A stretch of DNA of 64,000 nt from Solenopsis invicta (taxonomy: Eukaryota > Arthropoda > Insecta > Hymenoptera > Formicidae), in NCBI RefSeq assembly GCF_016802725.1, contig NC_052666.1:23961497-24025496 (forward strand), given 5' to 3'. Position numbers and translations under genes: made by a program. Positions 12,601 to 25,736 of the stretch are shown in pieces. Position 1 is the stretch's first letter. Each line of letters opens with the position of its first letter. The notes beneath the pieces were generated by a model, which had not been told where the DNA came from, searched no databases, and saw nothing but the letters and a program-made list of their open reading frames with translations.

Positions 12601-14675
12601 CTACCATAAAATTTATTTAACCGACATATTATTTATATTACATAAAACGTGTAATATAACATTTAATGTATCATTTACAAATTATATATAATATGCGATG
12701 CTGCTTTTTTGTACAAACTTTTTACACAACATCAAACGAATAGATAACGGAATTTAATAAATAGTAGATTACATTCGATATCCGAAGAGATAGTATAAAC
12801 GATCTAACAGTCAGAATCGTTGGATGTTTGTCGGACGTTTGTGTAAGAACCGCGCTTTGGTAGTAGTGATAAATGCGCTTGTTACGAAAATAATCTCAGC
12901 CAGGGGAGAAACGACCACATGCATTGCTAAGATCTCGCCGGATCGTGACTAAAAATGACGATGCGGGTCGGGCTTCTCTCGCCTACGGCGGATCAGGATC
13001 GAAGCACCCGGGATGATCGGCTGTACTCGTCTTCACGGTCGCCCAGATGCATCGGCCGCGCAAAAATACCTTGTTCGCACGCATTTAGATCAAGGGTCCT
13101 TCGAGATTGGAGCACAACAACATCGTATGTTGTTGGCGAAAGTAGAATCTTCCTACATTTCTCCGTCCATTATGCTGTCAATAATACACGGGTAAAAAAT
13201 AATTTAATCACTTACCTTATAAGGTAAAATTGTAAATCATGTCTCTTCTTAGCATATAAGCTGAAGTAATTAAATTTGATCTCTGAAACAATTTTGAAAT
13301 TACACAGTTAGGTTAAAAATATGTTTAATAAACGTTGAAATTTTTAAACTGGAAAATAAACGTTTAAAATTTGATATGTTTTTAAAACTACTTAATAAAT
13401 GTTATATAATGAACATTTTATAAGATTTTATAACGTCCATTTTAATGGTTCTCCTTAATAATTAAAATACCATTTTTGTACAAAACATTTTGACAATTTA
13501 ATAAATTTTAAATAGATATTGAAAACGTTTAATAATAATATACAATTTTTTCTGTCATTATTTCTACAAAAAAAGAGTTTGGTAATAACAATCAAGTTTT
13601 GGTGAAATAATTTTAATTAAATGTTTGGTTAACCAAACATTTAATGCTTGTGATAAATATGAATAGTAATCTAATAGTCGTTACAAATCATGTTTTTATC
13701 CTCAATAACTAAGTGGTATTTAAGTGCTAATTTGTTGCTTCAGTTCGAATTTTATTACTTGTTTAGTAAGAGGAAATCCCATGAGAAATTAGGAGGAGAG
13801 TGGCAAGTTTGCCAATAAGCTGAATTTCATATAAGAAAAAATATATGAAGTTGCCGTATTTAAAAAAAGAAACAACTAGAATTTGACTAATTTGTTGCTC
13901 TAAAATAGCGCTGAAACATTTCCAAAATATAAAATTGTTTAAAACGTTATATATTTAAAATTGCATCGTTTTCAACAAATTCGAATTTTTATTTATTTTG
14001 ATAATATTTGTTTTCTACGTTTCAGTAGCGAATACATGTGTTTTTATGTTGTTTTCTTTTCTTCTACATCTTTGGTTTTTTTGTCTCCGGCATTCTTTTT
14101 CTTCAATTTCTTTCCTTTTTCTCTTTTTTGTACGGCACTACCGAGTTTGCAAAGCAATACCGAGTATATTTTTTTCTTCTTTAATTATTTTTATAACTTA
14201 AACACCGTCGACGATTCTACATTGTTGCCAAAAAAAGTAGACTTTAAATTAATTCAGAAAATCTGCGATAAATATAGGAATACGATTTTCAGATGAATAA
14301 AGCAAAATTTCAAGGAATTGTTTTTCATTCTTGACGGTCATCTTACCCGAGGTTATCGATGATATCGAATGCGATTGATAATCACGCGAGTGACATTGCG
14401 TGATTGCATTATTCATATTACTCATCTCTAGGCTTCGTACCGAAGGCAAAAAGACAAGGAGTCTCCGCGGGATAATCGTTCTGCACCCGTTTGCACAGTC
14501 GCACAGAGATGTGTGCACATTATTATTAAAGCATGTTGTGGATACCAATGATCTATCGATGCCATCCCTGTCGATCATTATAGCAGGTCTAGAGGGAATA
14601 TCGATGTAACTTAGCTTCTGTGTTATAACCACCCGTGACATAAACCATGAATTATCATTAAGCGTGAATAATCAT
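9625..14675. other. Intergenic, no gene recognised
   Basis: A GC-richer patch at 10080-10560 and another at 12940-13110 interrupt AT-rich DNA. A perfect 28-nt palindrome lies at 13617-13644. Open frames at 11406-11663 and 11863-12285 (minus) are hydrophobic, and 14249-14641 (minus) is 130 codons, but none has recognisable domains or splice partners, so they are left uncalled. Confidence 0.45.
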
Positions 14676-14680
14676 TTCTA

Positions 14681-14926
14681 CACAGAGAAAAAGATTTCAT
14701 TAGAATTAGTATTTCTATGTATTTGACTGAAAGTTGTTTCATCTCAGTAAAAAATTTTTTATATACAATTATATAGAAATAAATATAATATATTAAATAA
14801 TACATAAAAGTGACACTATTATTAGTCGTACTTATTGATTCAAGCATTGATTTGTTTGGACCATTCCAAATAAATTTGTTTAGATACAATAAAATTTATT
14901 AACTCCGAAAAAATTGTCTCTGTGTG
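14681..14926. mobile_element. MITE-like element with CACAGAGA termini
   Basis: Begins CACAGAGAAAAAG and ends TTGTCTCTGTGTG, inverted ends of about 12 bases around about 220 bases of AT-rich DNA. No ORF. Target duplication not certain. Confidence 0.4.
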
Positions 14927-14929
14927 AAG

Positions 14930-17830
14930 CGTTCTTTTCTCATGCTACTTCTCGACGCATCGCCCGTATCGCATACGAGGTTGATTGACTTCGAGAATGT
15001 ATAATTTTATGGGTATATTCTTGAACACAACTTACGTAATCAGTCGTGATTTTCTGGTCGAATATGCCTTAATAGAATGTAGCAAATATGCACACTTTAT
15101 CGAGCTTTTACGTATAATCGAGATGATCAAGGTAAATTCACGGGATTCATCAATAATAATGCTGACAACGCGCGGTGCAGATGGAGCGCAACAGTAGAAA
15201 TTTACCGATGTAATATTCATGAAGCACGAGCAGAACCTCGGACATTCGGGAAAACGTCGTTTCGCGTTCAACAAATTTACGTGAAGGGGGCGAACGCGGC
15301 GTTTCATGCAAATTTGGGAGAACGATCGCATTTTTGGGAAGTATGTGCAACACTGTTTCGATCACGCGATCTCAGTGTTTGCCATTTTGACGCGACTGCT
15401 CGTTAATTTGGGAGGGCTTCTCAATAAACTTCGCGATTATCGTGATTGCCGGGATAAGAGGGACCGGCTCGAAGCTGCCGGCCCCAAGGCTGATGTACAT
15501 GCGCACATCAACTTTTATTACGCACCGTGACGCACTCGGATGCATGTATCACAGGTGCAAATCGTAACGATGAATTATTCGATCCGGCGATATTATCGAA
15601 AGAAGTATTTCCTCCGCACTGATAAATGTAATCGTCACTGCGTGAAGAGAATTTTATCTTAGACTTTACTCTTGAAATCATGACAGTCGTGAGAAAACGT
15701 GGATTTTTTCGAAAAATTTTAGTACTTTTGTACTTAAAATTTTAGTAAAATTTAACCAAACTGTTTTATATTATAAAATAATTTGTGTTTTATGTTATAA
15801 AGTACTTTATTAAATTTTACAAAACTTTTATACTAAATTCTATTCAAATTACAATTGTAAATCAAATTAAATAGAAAACATGGATCGATATGTGAAAACA
15901 CAATATTAAACGAAAAGCCTTATAGGTCATAGCTAGAATAGTGCTGATATTTATTATGTGATTTTATGTACTTTTTCAAATTCACGAAACTGCGCGTCGA
16001 ATAATTTTGCGGTCTTAAAACACAGTTCTAAGTTGAACAAGAATTAGTAATATCGTGATATTAAATTGAAAATCAATTTAATAATAACTGATGCTAACAA
16101 GCATATACATATAAATGTGAAAACCTTTTTCTCCCCTAAAATTGTAAAATTCTTCGAAACTTACGTTGTTCCGCGATTATCATGATTTTAAGGATTTAAA
16201 TTCTAAAAGAAAATTCTCTCTGTACAGAAGGATCGAAAAGCTTTTGCTTCGCACATAGTTTCTACAGATTTTTATCATATAAAAATCAAAAATAATAATT
16301 TTAAATAAATATTGCCTAACCACTCCGACGACTACAAATATTCATCATGTGGACTTTCACACACATACATAGCCATGCACGCGGACATTTTTCAAATCTA
16401 CTAAATCGCGCACGCCGCACAATGGATGTTTCGCTTAATCTCAGCGGCACATAAATCATACGAGCGATAAACAAACGATTTGTTACGAGAGCCAGATGTC
16501 TCGACTGCATGTACGGCGATCTTTCATAATGAATCTATCATGGTTTTGATTGTGATTAATTCTTGATTACATGCAGTCGCGTATGCCTAATTCAAATTTA
16601 CAATCAGAAGATTGGAAACGATTATAACGCTTCAATAAATCAGGAAATTTTGATGGAAAGATGTATTCTTCGTTGCGATACACTAAATAAGATATCTGAG
16701 CCGAATATTAAAATCGATAGCAACTCTATCGATTTGCTTGCCACGAAAACTTGTGATGAAGTGGGCATATTTAATTATTTTTATAGAAATTTGCAGCAAA
16801 GTTTATTAAGTATACATTATTTTATGGTTTATTATAACATATTACAATATTATTCAACTTTTTAACTATAAAAAGTAATAAATATATACATATATCGTTT
16901 TTTTTGGGGGGATAAATATATTTTTTTAGAAAGAACATTCTCTCTTTCTTTCTTTTTCTCTTCTCTCTCTCTCTCTCTCTCTCTCAATAAATAAAGCCAG
17001 CTTATATGGTCATTGTTATTTGTAACCATAAACCGTTGTTATTTATGTATGAGGCTTGAGGATAATGCTGTTAACTTTTGAGAAGCTAAAATTGCACCCA
17101 AACAACTAATAATTTTTAAAGATAAAAAATTAATTAACTAAAACAAAATTAAAGAGGAACAAAGTAAAAATAATTTCATATAAAATAATTAAATGTAAAT
17201 TATATTATTGTTATATTACTAAAGACGATTACTGAATGACGTTTAATCTCCTTTAATCGCTTTTGAAATCTGATCGAAAAATTTTAAAAGCAAAAATGTA
17301 TCATTTTTCAGAGGAGGTATGTCTTTGTTCCTCCTCTTAATTACCGCGTCGAATTTCCTCGCGTCACTTGATCGACTCCAGCTACATTGTGGCACTTGAG
17401 CAGGTACTATGCGCCAAGCTCAGGATGATGCAGGTCATTTCCCGGTCAACGACCGTTCGTAGGGTTGCACCGGACAAAAACCGTTCCCTTCGTAATGCAG
17501 ACCGTGCCACAAAGTGGCTATCTCTGTCGGGCAGCGACATAGAAAGTTTTGTCCATACCCGTAGCTTCCCACAAAGCAAATACGATCGCCAAGCAGGATT
17601 TGTCGATTTAAAATGTTATTTTCTCACGTTGTAAGAGGCTATCGCATGCATTTTATAATATGTATCATATATATTAACCTATTAAATATATTATCTATTC
17701 TTATCGTAAGTTTCAAATAGACTTATATAAATACACAAAAGAAATATTCTTAACTTGAAACTTTTTCAGAACAAAGTTGTATTTTGAATTAATTCAATTT
17801 ACGAGATTTTTTGATATAATTAAAAGTTGT
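14930..17830. other. Intergenic, no gene recognised
   Basis: Contains a partial relative of the element at 33926-34133 (right part about 16120-16222) and a CT microsatellite at 16961-16985. A 100-codon frame at 16563-16865 (+) has ordinary amino-acid composition but no recognisable family. The rest is plain AT-rich DNA. Confidence 0.4.
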
Positions 17831-17834
17831 CTTA

Positions 17835-18040
17835 TACGGAAAGAACAATTCTGCTGAAATACAGATCTGAAAATTATATTGAACGTTTAAACTAGTTTCT
17901 CGAATGTCAAAACTTTTTGCAGCAGGATCATCATTTTTGAATATCTTATATAATTATTTTGATAATTTAACAAAAAATTATTTTTTGATCTGTATCTAGC
18001 TAAATTTTTAGATACTACAGTAAAATAATTCTTTCCGTGT
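17835..18040. mobile_element. MITE-like element, ACGGAAAGAA family, copy 1
   Basis: Inverted ends: TATACGGAAAGAACAATTCTG at left (first 20 bases matter) and its partner ending AATTCTTTCCGTGT at right. Internal CAAAACTTTTTGCAGCA and the AAATTTTTAGATACTACA block recur at 29866-30070, and a looser copy lies at 38771-38994. Non-coding. Confidence 0.55.
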
Positions 18041-18042
18041 AG

Positions 18043-18224
18043 TATACACTGAAAAGAGAGTTTGATAATAGCTGTCAAATAATGCTAATTAATTATAGCA
18101 TTATTAAATTTAGTTATACTTATTAAATATTTAGAAAAATAAAATTATTTTAAATTATATTAACCAAATATTTGACATTATTTTGCTCAATATGTGATAG
18201 CGCTAAACTCTTTCTTCAGTGTAC
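18043..18224. mobile_element. MITE-like element abutting the previous one
   Basis: TATACACTGAAAAGAGAGTT at left and CTCTTTCTTCAGTGTAC at right are inverted ends, starting within a few bases of the end of the neighbouring element. AT-rich interior with no ORF. Confidence 0.45.
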
Positions 18225-18229
18225 AGGTA

Positions 18230-20010
18230 CATACAAGCCAGGTACAACCACGCGTTATATTTTTCATTCCGTTCAACCTACAAAGTTACATCGCGGTGGA
18301 ATGACTACAGACCCTAGCAACATTGACAGCCCATGGTCAATATTTTTTCCAGCCGAGGTTAATTCGGTTTTACGACCTATGCGGGATGATCCGTGGAAAT
18401 TCTTATAGCCAAGAAAAGTGTTGTCCCGAGAGCCCCGGCCAAGCCGGTTTTTTAAAAATCCTACCGTCCACTCCTATGACAAGAAAATTATTCTTGGGTA
18501 GAAAATAGAAAAGAACGACTAGTTTCCCCCACGTAACGTGCCATCGTCTGTAAATTTCTCAGACTGTGTTCCCTTATAATCATGTAATTAAAGACGCGTT
18601 ATGATGAACGCGTTATGATTCCCAACAGAATTCCGTTTGCAACATTGTTGCAACAGAAATAAATTTTTATCTTCGAATCATAATAACTTTATTTTTTATT
18701 TTTTTTATTTTGGGCTGCTAAAGTAGGGTCTGTGAAATGATACTGTTCATTCGTGCCGCGTTAAAAATCTGACTTGCATCGTTTCGCAATTCACGGCTTC
18801 AATTTCGCATCGGAGTAAGTGGCATCACAAGATATGATCCAACGACTAGCGAAGCGAATCGAGAGAGGGGAAAACCTTAGGAGAACCTTGGACCAAAATT
18901 ACTTCAAGGAATGCAATCGCCTAACCTCGCGCAACTCTCGGAAGAAACTACAATCCATTGCAGTGTGCGCCCCGCAAGACGCGTCCAGGATTCTACGTTA
19001 ATAAAATAAAACTGTCTGTAAAGATACAAGAAAAGCCAAAAATTACACTTTTTCTTTGCAAGTTTTTTTTGCAAGAATTTCTCTTAACTGCATTAATGCT
19101 AATTGTTTTTTTATATTTCTTGGCATGCACATTATTTACTCTAAGACATAATAGTGTGTCACATCAATTTTAAGTGCATCCTATTCGATATAATTTTAAT
19201 AATCTTTAACAAATTTAATTGTAACAAATTTTATTTAAATGTAATTATATAATTTGTAGACGGAGTCTACATGAACAAAGACTTTCTTATGAAGGGTGCG
19301 GCACTTTTCACACTTAAAGCCCTCATGGGTGTGGAATTCGACACCCAGAATTCGGACTATTTAAAAAAATATTTTTATTTTTCATCAATTTTAAGAAATT
19401 TTAAATGGTTTGACGAAAACAGTATTTGATTAGGGTGTCCATATGTTACATGTATGTTACAACAAAAAAGATAATACTTGTGTGTTATTGATCCCTGCTC
19501 TCTCCTACTTGGATGAGGTATTTCACACCCAAAAAAGTCAAAAATCTCTGGTCCCTAGTAGCTTTATAATTTAGGAATAATACTTATATAACTATTTTAG
19601 GATATTTATATTTTAAGATATTTATATCACAATTACTTTATCTATTGCTCCCTTTTATATATTGTAAAAAAATGTGAAAATGCTACATAACAAGTGTATG
19701 ATGCTTCAATAAATTAAGTTGAATGGGAGTAAGAGTTATGAGGTATCTGAATAAGGTATACGATTGGGCGTATAATAGAAAATTATAGTTATGTAATACA
19801 AAAAAATCTTGAACAAAAATATAAAATATGTATAGTCGCAAAAGAAGAAGAACTCATTCATATAAGTACGTCATGTTTAATGTGATGTGCATTTGTCGAT
19901 AAATCCAAGATAGTGTCGATGTGTATAATAAAATTTTCCAAAATTTAATAGGTTTGGTAAATGATGTAAATTATATAAATTAAATGTATAAATTAATTTT
20001 TAACAAATTG
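18230..20010. other. Intergenic, nothing seen
   Basis: AT-rich with a more balanced stretch at 18225-18540 and 18790-19000. No gene recognised. Confidence 0.45.
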
Positions 20011-20013
20011 AAT

Positions 20014-20507
20014 TAATTTGCTAATGTGAGCTTGCGGTTGTTAGTGCGAACACAAGAGTGCGAACACAAGAGTGTTCTATACTGTTTTCCGTCGTCAATA
20101 ATAACAAACATAATTTAAAATTTGCCAGACAATAAATTCCATGGTAACATACAATGCTATTACAATGCTATAACATCCAGACGTTTCTTTCATGATATGG
20201 ATCCTTTTCAGTGTAATCATCGAATAAGGATGATTTTGGACAAGCATAATTTTTGGACGTAAATAAATAATGAAGGAGGAGAGTTAAATTTACACCGATT
20301 CTTGTTCAATGATTACACTAAAGAGGATCCACATCATGGATTGAAATATCTGAATGTTATAGCATTGTGTGTTATCACAAAATTTAATGCAAGCAAAATT
20401 TTAAATTATATTTGTTATTACTGATGACGAAAAATCTAGTACAGAAATCTTCTTGTGTTCGCACTAACAAACCACGAAGGCTCACATTGGCAAATTAATT
20501 TGATTTG
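20014..20507. mobile_element. Long foldback element (about 490 bp)
   Basis: Two arms of roughly 220 bases are imperfect inverted copies. The outer ends share AATTAATTTGC and TGTGAGC, then GTTAGTGCGAACACAAGA, ATAACAAA, ACAATGCTATAACAT, and the inner ends share TGGATCC and AGTGTAATCAT. The left arm carries an extra tandem copy of GTGCGAACACAAGA. The central spacer is about 70 bases. No ORF; typical of a long-TIR MITE. Confidence 0.65.
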
Positions 20508-20509
20508 TT

Positions 20510-23425
20510 TGTAACTACGGAGCCATTAAATTTACATTTGTTCTTATTCTCATCTATAAATTAATTCTTATTAATTAATTTATAAATTAATTGTTTCTTC
20601 TGCAATAAATTTCCCGTTTTCGCAGGACGGTTTGAGATTGCATTATACTTGTGAGTCGATAAGTGGAACTTTGATAACGAGTATGTACATATACACATTA
20701 GATTAAGTCTTATCACAATTCTTATGTGAACATAATGAAGACCAGTAACCGTCTAATCTTACAAAACGTCCATAATAAATAAATACGTGCTCTCATTGTA
20801 TTTAGTAACGTCATACACTTTACTGAGAAAAAAAGTTAACACGCGAAGAGGGCATTTCGTATTTGCAAGAACCTATGATTGGATTTAATTATTTATTACG
20901 CAAAAAATCACAGAGGAAAGCAAAGTTTACTCTATGATTATCGTATTTGCGAGTGTACCCCGGGCAAAAATGTTTTTTATCGTAGAAGTCGTAAATCTCG
21001 TAACGACGAAAGTCATTAAACATCGCGTAAATAGCTGGGATCCCTGCGAACAACACACTGTTGAGGCCTTCTTCTCCCTTTTCGACAAACGCCATTATGG
21101 TCGCGGGAATCAACATGGGGTCGACGGCCCTTTCGTAAACAGATCGCTTACGCTCAAGGCCGCCAGCGTAGTACGTGATGCACACACTTAAGATTTTCGC
21201 ATACGATCTCTGCGCGTGCAGAAACTTGCAGCAACTCATCTGCAACGGTTCTCGGTCAAATAATTCTTTTTCTCACACGCTATGAATTATGGAATTCAAG
21301 TTCCTACATTTGGAAGATTAATTAAACGGTCACTAATGCTGAAGGAATAGATGAGAATAAGAAAAATACAACAGTTGTAATATGTACAAGACACTTTTAT
21401 TTGGAGATCAAAGGTTCCATGATATAAAATTCATTTCACGTAAGGAGATTAATTCAACAGTAATCTTTAATTATACATATCTTATGATATCCTTAAATTT
21501 TTTGGTGCAATGAGAGGATAAACGAGGACGATAAAGACTCTCGTTGACGTTGTGATTTTACGCATGCTTATACAACAAGCGTCATTTCGATTGCAAATAA
21601 CAATCTTGTAATAGTAACAAGAGAATTGATCACGCAACGTTTGCTAATTAATAACGCATGACTGATTTTGAGAAGGTGTATTCGCGTCCTTAACTACAGA
21701 ATCGTCCGCGAGTCACTCGCAACTTTTCGCGGAGATGCTGCATCAGCAGCTTAGCATCGGAAGCAATGATGTGGCGGCAAACGTATAAATGATGCAATTT
21801 TATAACGCGTCGTGCGTGCCGCATATGGGAGATCTCTATGATAAACGCGCTACATGAAGCGCAAGTCGCTAATGACAACCATTACTCGGTTACTCTCCCG
21901 GTTGTCAGAAAGAGCCATTTGGGCTTAAGCTTAAGAAAGAGCCTGCATGAGCGGAACTTCTATCGTGGCTTACTAATTACAGAAGCATGCGAACATTTGT
22001 AAGTTGTTCATACACGTCAACTCTGTTCTGCTTAACTTTTTATTGCACAAAAGGATTAACAATTTTTTTTTTTTTTGGTGTCATGCTTCAACTTTAATTT
22101 TATTTTTTATTTTTTCAGAAGTAAAGGAATAAATTTATTGTAATATAGATTAGATATTTTGTAATTTTCTTTTCACATTAATTTTATTAAATTTATGCTT
22201 AATTTCTCGTAATAAATATGTATTCATTTAATTTACTTTATTTACTTATTTCATGATTTTTGTTACTTACTTTTTTATTGTTAACATTTTAGCTTTTTGT
22301 TATAATTTTACATTTAAAATTCACGAAAATGGATGATATGTATAATTCAGAATCCGTACGCAAGCTGCGTTCGTTCGGAGAGTGTACTACTGCGTTCTAT
22401 TATTCTTGTTTTACAATCTAATGAACGATAAAGCTAGAATGACTCAATAGTGCGCTTAAATGCAGTCTTAGAAAAATGTATTGGTTATATTAACAAGAAG
22501 TACACAAAATGCATTCTGATATTATTAATTTAAACTTAGGATATTACGATTGAATTTCTGATTTTTATAGCTGCAATTTGATTTAATAAATATAATATAT
22601 GAATTTTTACCTTTCTTAGTTTAGTTGAATTTATCAGACTACCAATTTATGCAATGAGATTTTTATTTGCATAAAAAAAATAGAATTTTTTGTCTCCAAG
22701 AAAAAGTGAAATGCAGAAAACAATAAAAACAAAATAAACAATTAATGTAAAACATTTTTTTGCACGAGCAACGAAGCGATATAAAAAAATTTTTTAGTGT
22801 AGAATTCCGTATTTTTTTACTTTTTTTGTTTTATTTTTGCATTTTTACGATTTTAGTTACGTTTTCTCGCGATTTGCGACACAGAGGTCTCTTCTTTTCA
22901 GAGATCTCTGTATGAACGCATTTTGGTTCAGCACTTTTCTCTCCTGAGCATGAGCAGTTAATGCACGCGTTACGATTCTTGGAAGGTTCGCATTTAAATT
23001 GCATTCGTCCATTTCTCCATAAATTTATTTACCGCATATCGTTAGGCAACCGCGCACGGTACTTCGTATTCATCGCGAGAGACGGAAGTATGGTATTATT
23101 AAAGCTGTATACACTGCGTCGACAAAATAAGGCTGGGCGGTAAATAATTTCAGAGCGACGGTCAGCGATGTTTTAATAAGCGTGTCCGTGCAACCGGTCT
23201 TCCGCCGAGATTACATGTAACTGAGCAGAAGTCCGCGAACTGTCTAGCCTCGCGTGAAATTCGCCGCATTCGCTAAAGGACGTACAATATTTGTCTTGCA
23301 ATTATAAGAGCAGTTGCAGAGTTGACTAATTACGTCGCTGTATGCAAATAAATGGTTACTACGTGCGAAATTTACGACCCTATTTGATCATTAGTATTCA
23401 CGGACCAAAGTGGAGATTATTTTAT
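20510..23425. other. Intergenic, no gene recognised
   Basis: Contains a 118-codon minus-strand frame at 20889-21245 in more balanced DNA, with no domain or splice partner that I can recognise. The remainder is AT-rich with T-runs near 22063-22076. Confidence 0.4.
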
Positions 23426-23428
23426 TCC

Positions 23429-23530
23429 CATACAGCACAGAATATTCCAACAACATTTCCAACGTTTCTGCAGTGTTACTGAAATATTACAACGTTGTTG
23501 CAATATTGCTGAAATGTTCTGTGCTGTATG
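23429..23530. mobile_element. Short hairpin element, GCAATATTGC family, copy 2
   Basis: CATACAGCACAGAA at left returns inverted as TTCTGTGCTGTATG at right. Both arms carry AATATT/AACGTTGTTGCAATATTGC words as in the copies at 8339 and 53948. Non-coding. Confidence 0.55.
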
Positions 23531-23534
23531 AATT

Positions 23535-25618
23535 AATAATTCGCAAATAAAGCTATAGCTGTATTGTTATTTATATTATGCACGAAGATCTTTGATCATT
23601 CAAAAAAAAAAAAAAAAAAAATTTATTTGATGAAACAAAAGTATGAAACATGATGATAACACCCATCGTGCGATTTAGTCAGCGACAGAGAACTCGCAGA
23701 GATATCAATTCGCAGTTTTTCATCTTCGTTACCACATATCTTCTCTCGTAGATCGCGCGGAGAGCATGTTGTTATCCTCCAGTGCTGCTCTCTACGGTTC
23801 CTTTTATTGGTCTCTTATCTCCGGCCGATGATGAATCACCCCGGCCAACACAACGCTGTTGCAAGAGAGGGAGAGAAGGAGAGAAAGCAAGATGGCTGGA
23901 AAGCGCGCAGAGAATCGCAGTGATGCTCTGCGCGCAATCGTGGCATACACGTGTGTTGGTGTATACGCGTGTATGCTCGTGAAATGGCCGAGGTGCAACG
24001 AGAGATAGAAAAGGAAAGGGGGAAGGATTCGCGAAGGAAGAGGAAAGAAGAAGGAACGCGCGGAGAGAGAAACAGCACGAAAAAGACAGAGAGGAGGAGA
24101 GAAAAAAGCAGTGGGAGAGGGACGCGTGAGCATGGTGTTGACCGGGCTTTGAACCCTGGTCCCACTGGAGTACTACGTCGTAGTACGGAGAGCTTGTCCG
24201 GATTAGAGTTGATTTCTCCTTCTTGGTTTACCGCACTATGAACCTTGCTCTCTTCCCTATGCTCTTTGTTTCGTCAAGCTTCTTCTCTCCCTACTTTTCG
24301 CTATTTTCAAACCAATGAAGAAATCGAAGACGGAATAATAGATTCATTAACTTAATATTCATTATTAAGTCAATATTCATTAAGTTAATCAAGTTAAATA
24401 ATATATAAAAGAAATATTCTCTGGACTGATGCAGTCAGTCTAGCAGCGTCTAGAGGGATGCATTTGTGAAAATTGAAACGAGAATTGGAAACATTAACGT
24501 TAAAATTTCATAGTCTTTCTTAAATAATGCAGTGTAGCGAATTACTTTATAATTTTAAGAGTTGATCTAGCCGTCTGTTTGCAAAATTTTCCAAAAACGA
24601 CTTAATTTTTTGTAAACTTTCTTTTCATCAATAGATCTAAGCTTTAGCTCCACTAAAACAAAATATGAAAATATTAAATCAAGTAATTGTAAAGGAATGC
24701 AAGGTCAATAAAATTTTTTCAATTCTTTGAATTACAATGTTTTTTGCTGCACTTACATTTGTTTTTTTTTTATATGTTACAAAGTACTCTTTAAGCCATT
24801 TAATTTTCATTTTTTTTTTCTATCTCTTATGGTTTCGATGATATTTGCTTCGAAAGAAAAATACCGATTTTCTTCAAACGGGTGTCTCACTCTCTTAAAG
24901 TGAAAACGGTCACGAATAAAAAAATACATGTCCCGGAAGAAGACACTTCCGTACCTTTTCTTGTCAGTCGGTTCAATTTTTCATTACCTATATTTGCATT
25001 ATTTTTTTTTCTATAATTTATTTAACAATTTTACTACAAATGGTTGATGGTTACTATTTTCTTAGTTTATGTAACTTATCGTTACTTTCATTACAATTTT
25101 GTAATACATAGTTGAGATGCTATTTGTTCACAAATTCATAGTTGCTGATTTAATTCTGTCCGAGTGTAGGTATCCTATACGCAGCTTGATAAAGTGTACC
25201 ATATGTTTTCTTTTTGTAAATTAATTGTAAAATATAGTCCTGAAGAAGAAAGGAATATAATGCATCCGTATCCAGCTTTTCCTAGTAATTCTTCGCGCGG
25301 TATCTAGCGTGATTATTCGCTCGAGCAGGTCGAGCATCCCGAGTCTCATCTCCCTGTTCTCTCGCAAAGGGATAGATCATTCTCTCGGTGAGGAAAGGTA
25401 TTTCCCCCCTCGCTTGTCTATCGAGTGCGTTGAACTCCTTCTTCTCGCTGATGTTCGACGAAAGCGCAAAAAGCGCTTATCGCGGATCGGAACTACCACG
25501 CTCGTTTCGCGGACGGGACTCGCTCCTCTGTTGAAGCGACTTCTGCCGAGTCATGGATGCACGTCGCGCGATGCCACGGCACCGCGATGCACCGCGATGC
25601 AACGCCGTACCGCGCGGT

Positions 25619-25661
<43 letters not shown>

Positions 25662-25703
25662 TTCGGTCCCCGGGTCCAGCTCCTCGTCTTGCGCGTCCAC
25701 GAG

Positions 25704-25736
<33 letters not shown>

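Noticed and set aside
14249..14641. 130-codon minus-strand frame
   Set aside because: No domain, no splice support, overlapped by a + strand frame.
20889..21245. 118-codon minus-strand frame with balanced composition
   Set aside because: No recognisable family, and an 85-codon frame runs opposite it; kept only as a note.
24121..24200. Complete tRNA gene
   Set aside because: Only a B-box-like word is present; the flanks do not fold into acceptor, D and anticodon arms.
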